DNA of 64,000 nt from Bacteroidota bacterium (GTDB lineage: Bacteria > Bacteroidota > Bacteroidia > Chitinophagales > Chitinophagaceae): the NCBI GenBank assembly GCA_013289175.1, contig JABDAN010000002.1:1-64000 (forward strand), written 5' to 3'. Of the stretch, positions 59,877-64,000 are shown in pieces. The notes beneath the pieces are model-generated. The model saw only the letters and a list, made by a program, of their open reading frames with translations. It made no database searches and was not told where the DNA came from. The first letter of the stretch is position 1, and every line of letters begins with the position of its first letter. A program made the position numbers and the translations under genes.

Positions 59877-60278
59877 ATGAATATCCGAAACATAAATATC
59901 CGAAACGTAACGATTTGGATCCTACGGCTGGTTCCAGCCATCATCCTGCTTCAAACCTTATACTTTAAATTCACTGCACAACCCGAATCGGTCAAATTAT
60001 TTACAGAAATTGGTATGGAACCCTATGGTCGTATCGGTACCGGTGTATTGGAATTGATTGCGGCTATCCTGCTAGTCATTCCCCGGCTTACCCATTATGG
60101 TGCCATACTGGGACTGATCTTGATGACGGGTGCTCTATATTTTCACCTGACAAAACTGGGTATTTATTTTGACGGGGACGCCCTGTTGTTTTCTTATGCC
60201 GTCATCACTTTTTTGTGTTGTGCTCTGCTGATCTTAGCATACAGAAGTCAGCTGGCAAGCCAGCTGAGAAGGAAATAA
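59877..60278 (+). CDS. DoxX-like membrane protein
   Basis: LRLVPAIILLQTLYFKFTAQPESVKLFTEIGMEPYGRIGTGVLELIAAILL. Confidence 0.85.
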   Translation: MNIRNINIRNVTIWILRLVPAIILLQTLYFKFTAQPESVKLFTEIGMEPYGRIGTGVLELIAAILLVIPRLTHYGAILGLILMTGALYFHLTKLGIYFDGDALLFSYAVITFLCCALLILAYRSQLASQLRRK

Positions 60279-60290
60279 TTGAATACAACC

Positions 60291-60845
60291 ATGATATTAC
60301 ATAGGAAACATATTTCGCACTTCAGCTGGCTTTTATTTTATTTTTTCTCATGGATTCCAATGGCTGCTGCACAGATGCATCCCCAAGTCCCGGGATCCAG
60401 TATCGTTTTCAGTATCCATAATTTCGGATTTAAAACGGGAGGTACCTTGGCGCCACCTCAAGGGGACATTCAGTTCAATCCCGACGATCTTTCCAAAGCA
60501 TCTTTTCAGGTCACCATTCAAACCGCATCAATCAATACGGACAATGAATCACGCGATGAACACTTGCGGGAAGAAGACTATTTTGATGTAAAAAAATATC
60601 CGCAGATCCGTTTTGTTTCAAATTCGGTTCGGTCTATGGACAAACAGGGTAACTACGAGGCCGCGGGTACCTTGACCATAAAGGATATCAGTAAACCCAT
60701 CAGCCTGCCTTTCAAGGCGGAAAAAACGGGCAACGGATATCGGTTTTCCGGATCTTTTAAAATGAACCGGAGGGACTTCAATATCGGCGGATCCAGCACC
60801 CTTTCCAATGAGCTGACCGTTGATATTATAGTGGTGGCCCAGTAG
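60291..60845 (+). CDS. YceI family lipocalin-like protein
   Basis: SSIVFSIHNFGFKTGGTL, ASINTDNESRDEHLREEDYFDVKKYPQIRFVS, DFNIGG. Confidence 0.92.
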   Translation: MILHRKHISHFSWLLFYFFSWIPMAAAQMHPQVPGSSIVFSIHNFGFKTGGTLAPPQGDIQFNPDDLSKASFQVTIQTASINTDNESRDEHLREEDYFDVKKYPQIRFVSNSVRSMDKQGNYEAAGTLTIKDISKPISLPFKAEKTGNGYRFSGSFKMNRRDFNIGGSSTLSNELTVDIIVVAQ

Positions 60846-60877
60846 GAAAAAAAATATTATTTTTAGCAAACGACACC

Positions 60878-61378
60878 ATGGAATTGCAAATAGCGGTAGA
60901 GAGGGTTTTCATACAACTGGGCCGTTCACTCGATCAGCTCAATGAGGTTCAATATGACTATCCTTGCGTTCAACTGTCGGGAAATACCATTGGACAACAT
61001 GTCCGACATATCATAGAGATGTTTCAATGCTTGGAGGAAGGTTGTCGTACGGGTATGGTGGATTATGAGAAAAGAGAAAGAAACCGGCAGATTGAAACCG
61101 ACAAGGCTTATGCAGTGGAGCTTTTGCAGAAAATTTCCCGGCAGATTCTTCCAGAAAACAAACACCTGATCCTCCTGGTTTATTATGATACGGTTGCTAC
61201 CAGCAGCGAAGAAATCCATACCAATTACTACAGGGAGATCGCCTATAATTTGGAACATGCCATCCACCATATGGCCCTTATCCGTGTGGGTCTGCGGGAG
61301 ATTGGTGGAATTTACGTAGAGGATTCCTATGGCGTCGCTGCCTCCACCCTCAAGTTTCGAAAGCAATGTGTACAGTAA
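60878..61378 (+). CDS. DinB-like four-helix protein
   Basis: GNTIGQHVRHIIEMFQCLEEG; YNLEHAIHHMALIRVGL. Confidence 0.8.
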   Translation: MELQIAVERVFIQLGRSLDQLNEVQYDYPCVQLSGNTIGQHVRHIIEMFQCLEEGCRTGMVDYEKRERNRQIETDKAYAVELLQKISRQILPENKHLILLVYYDTVATSSEEIHTNYYREIAYNLEHAIHHMALIRVGLREIGGIYVEDSYGVAASTLKFRKQCVQ

Positions 61379-62097
61379 CTTTTATTCCTTCGGGGAATGC
61401 CTATTTTTTTACCTGCAGCCGGGATGAACATTCCAGCAGACCCATTGCCCAATTCCCGGCAGTCTATGAATTAAACCATCGTAGGTTATTATATCCCCGG
61501 GATCCCCTGGCGGGAGGAACCTGGATAGCTGCCGAGGAAACCGGTCATATTGGTATACTGATGAATGGCGCGATTAAACCCCATTCCCCTAAGCCACCCT
61601 ATCGAAAAAGTCGGGGTATGGTGCTGCTTGATCTGATTTCCAGTCCTTCTCCGGCAGATTCTTTTGAAGAGATGGATTTTGTGGGAATAGAACCTTTTAC
61701 CGCCATATTGTTTCAAGATCATCACCTCTATGCGGGTAAGTGGGATGGGGAAATGAAATGGATAGAATCTCTAAATCCTCAAAAACCGCAAATTTGGTCC
61801 TCCGTTACGCTCTATGACAGCGTCTCAATCAGAAAAAGGGAAAACTGGTTTAACCAGTGGCGGGAAGCCGTCCGGTATCCGGGAACCCTGGACATCCTTC
61901 ATTTTCACCAGCACGGGGGAGACGGAGACCCATTCAACAATGTTCTGATGAACCGGGATGACCAGGTATTCACCAACAGCATCAGTTCCATCCGACTGTC
62001 CCAGGAAGCCCTGTCCTTCCGCTACATCGATCTAAGAAACGGGGAGACAGCGGAATCCTTTCTTCCCCTGAAAAAATCTATTTCTGTAACCGCATGA
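61366..62097 (+). CDS. NRDE family protein (TANGO2-like, Ntn-type N-terminal Cys)
   Basis: MCTVTFIPSGNAYFFTCSRDEHSSRP; overlaps previous gene by 13 bp. Confidence 0.88.
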   Translation: MCTVTFIPSGNAYFFTCSRDEHSSRPIAQFPAVYELNHRRLLYPRDPLAGGTWIAAEETGHIGILMNGAIKPHSPKPPYRKSRGMVLLDLISSPSPADSFEEMDFVGIEPFTAILFQDHHLYAGKWDGEMKWIESLNPQKPQIWSSVTLYDSVSIRKRENWFNQWREAVRYPGTLDILHFHQHGGDGDPFNNVLMNRDDQVFTNSISSIRLSQEALSFRYIDLRNGETAESFLPLKKSISVTA

Positions 62098-63167
62098 TCT
62101 TAAGATCGGGCTGGAAAAAAAAGCCGTTTTGGATCCGTTTGTTACATTGGGAATACTGGAGTTTCCAGGTGATCTATATTCCGATCTATCCTGTTTTTAT
62201 TTTCCTTTGTCTGAGGGCCCGTTCTTTTTTTTTCTTCTCGGCGGCGAACCCCACCATTCGCAACGGCGGTTTTCTTGGTGAATCTAAAAAAGATATTTTT
62301 CAGCTGGTGCCAGCCCACCTGCAGCCTCGGACTATTTTTTTTGATAAGACCTGCAAACCGCAGTCCGTTATGGAGCAATTGATGGCGGGAGATTTTCGGT
62401 ATCCCCTGATCGGCAAGCCCGATATGGGTGGGAAAGGAAGGGGTATCAAAAAACTCGACGATGAAATGTCGGTTAGAAAATATGCTGCCTCCGCTGAAAC
62501 GAACTTTCACATTCAGGAATTTATTCCCTATGAAAAGGAAATGGGCATTTTCTACTACCGTTATCCCGATCAGGCCCAGGGTAAAATTTCTGGCGTGGTG
62601 GAAAAAGAATTTCTAAAGGTGGTGGGTGATGGAATTAAAAATATCCGTCAACTTCTGCAAGACAACCCCCGGGGGATCCTTCAGCTCAGCCAGATTCAGT
62701 TGCATGAACCCCATTTGTTGGACCAGGTGGTTGAAGCAAATGAAGTTTTCACGGTTGTCCCTTATGGAAATCATGCCCGGGGCGCTTTATTCCTGGACAG
62801 CAGCGCAACCGTCCATTCCGCTCTGGAAAAATGGATGGATGGCGTCTGTAAGCAGATTCCTGGATTTTATTTTGGTCGTCTTGACATCCGATATAAAAAC
62901 AGGGAGCTCCTGGAAGCTGGAAAATCATTTTATATATTGGAAGTAAACGGAGCGGGCAGCGAACCCACCCATATATATGATCCGCGCCATTCCATTTTTT
63001 TTGCCTGGAGAGAGATTATTCGCCACTGGCTGATCCTTTATAAAATCAGTGTTGCCAACCACCGGCTAGGTCATCCATATATGTCTTGGTCAGAAGGGGT
63101 GAAGATGCTGAGAACAGATGAATACAATTCAAAAAGGTTGTCAGCCATGGACAAAAAATCCGCTTGA
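62094..63167 (+). CDS. ATP-grasp domain ligase, N-terminal hydrophobic segment
   Basis: PLIGKPDMGGKGRGIKKL, FHIQEFIPYEKEMGIFYYR, GKISGVVEKEFLKVVGDG, YILEVNGAGSEPTHIYDP; ATGA overlap with NRDE gene. Confidence 0.85.
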   Translation: MILRSGWKKKPFWIRLLHWEYWSFQVIYIPIYPVFIFLCLRARSFFFFSAANPTIRNGGFLGESKKDIFQLVPAHLQPRTIFFDKTCKPQSVMEQLMAGDFRYPLIGKPDMGGKGRGIKKLDDEMSVRKYAASAETNFHIQEFIPYEKEMGIFYYRYPDQAQGKISGVVEKEFLKVVGDGIKNIRQLLQDNPRGILQLSQIQLHEPHLLDQVVEANEVFTVVPYGNHARGALFLDSSATVHSALEKWMDGVCKQIPGFYFGRLDIRYKNRELLEAGKSFYILEVNGAGSEPTHIYDPRHSIFFAWREIIRHWLILYKISVANHRLGHPYMSWSEGVKMLRTDEYNSKRLSAMDKKSA

Positions 63168-63185
63168 GTAAACCCAAAAGCGCTT

Positions 63186-63815
63186 ATGATTTATATTTTC
63201 CCCTTTTTACTTGGAATGACGCTCAGTTTGCTTGGGCAATTGCCCCTGGGGACCATCTCTTTGACGGCCACTCAGATTTCCTTACAGGAAAATTTTCGAA
63301 GTGCTTGGCAATATTCTATTGGGGTAGCGCTGGTGGAAATGATCTATCTGCGGGCCGTTCTGGCGGGCATGCGCTGGATCACCAGACATCAGTTTATATT
63401 TAATATTTTCAACTGGCTTGCCGTACTATTTTTTCTATTGTTGGGCGTGTTGAGTTTTGTTGCTGCCCGCAGGTTGGAAAAAAAAGATCAAAAAACCTTG
63501 ATACTCCGGACCCGCCTCCATCGTTTCTTCCTGGGTATGGGCATGAGCGCATTAAATCCGGCTCAAATTCCATTCTGGTTTATCTGGTCTGCTTATTTTT
63601 TAAATATGGGTTGGTTGCGGCTAGCTCCCTATTCTTTCAATTTATTTACCCTGGGGTCAGGATTGGGCACGGTCGGCGGTCTGGCGATTTATATGTATGG
63701 TGGAAACTGGATGGTCTCCCAAATGAAAACCAGTAACCGGACACTCAACACCTTGGTCGGAATTATTTTTGTTGTCGCTGCGCTCGTTCAGCTGGTCAGG
63801 ATGGCAAGGTCCTAA
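63186..63815 (+). CDS. LysE-family transporter
   Basis: PFLLGMTLSLLGQLPLGTISLTATQISLQENFRSAWQYSIGVALVE; six hydrophobic segments. Confidence 0.82.
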   Translation: MIYIFPFLLGMTLSLLGQLPLGTISLTATQISLQENFRSAWQYSIGVALVEMIYLRAVLAGMRWITRHQFIFNIFNWLAVLFFLLLGVLSFVAARRLEKKDQKTLILRTRLHRFFLGMGMSALNPAQIPFWFIWSAYFLNMGWLRLAPYSFNLFTLGSGLGTVGGLAIYMYGGNWMVSQMKTSNRTLNTLVGIIFVVAALVQLVRMARS

Positions 63816-64000
63816 CCATTTTTCCAGGCATCTCGATCCTCCGGACTGAATTTCCAGGGAGCAAAATTATTTTCCACATTGCCAAACATCGTATTCCATT
63901 CTGCGGGAGCGTCAGAATCCTCCATCACCAGGGAGCGTCTAAGTTCCAAAATGATTTCCAGCGGACTGATACTCACCGGACACTCCTCCACACAGGCATT
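63812..64000 (-). CDS. 4Fe-4S (HdrC-like) protein, C-terminal part, truncated by window end
   Basis: Reverse translation NACVEECPVSISPLEIILELRRSLVMEDSDAPAEWNTMFGNVENNFAPWKFSPEDRDAWKNG*; not in ORF track. Confidence 0.8.
   Translation of the reverse strand, partial: NACVEECPVSISPLEIILELRRSLVMEDSDAPAEWNTMFGNVENNFAPWKFSPEDRDAWKNG

Overview
The window is a chromosomal segment of a Bacteroidetes bacterium, probably Chitinophagaceae-like judging from gene content, TAnnTTTG-type promoters and a PorW/SprE homologue. It is mostly housekeeping: purL, hldD, proC, pyrG, an initiator tRNA, PBP1A, porW/sprE-like, bactofilin, ftsE, rpsO-pnp, prmA, plsY, dnaG, parE, GH32/galM, class I FBP aldolase, an Lrp/EamA pair, tRNA-Cys, and a Crp/Fnr-YHS-DoxX-YceI-DinB-NRDE-ATP-grasp-LysE string. 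I saw no phage, transposon, CRISPR array or obvious defence island. The best leads are regulatory or architectural: (1) a perfect TGTCA-N6-TGACA palindrome over the stop codon of a Crp/Fnr gene, about -40.5 from a predicted YHS-DoxX-YceI promoter; (2) a coupled NRDE hydrolase / ATP-grasp ligase / LysE exporter cassette; (3) a start-codon-mimicking AUG-CCU-UAA mini-ORF in the rpsO leader; (4) a dnaG frame with no ATG/GTG/TTG start, apparently starting at CTG; (5) an M23-family membrane stalk without its peptidase domain, next to bactofilin; (6) paired TTCGAA-centred operators between an Lrp regulator and a DMT exporter; (7) a 28-aa hydrophobic microORF beside a perfect 16-bp palindrome. All functional calls come from reading the sequence; no database search was run.
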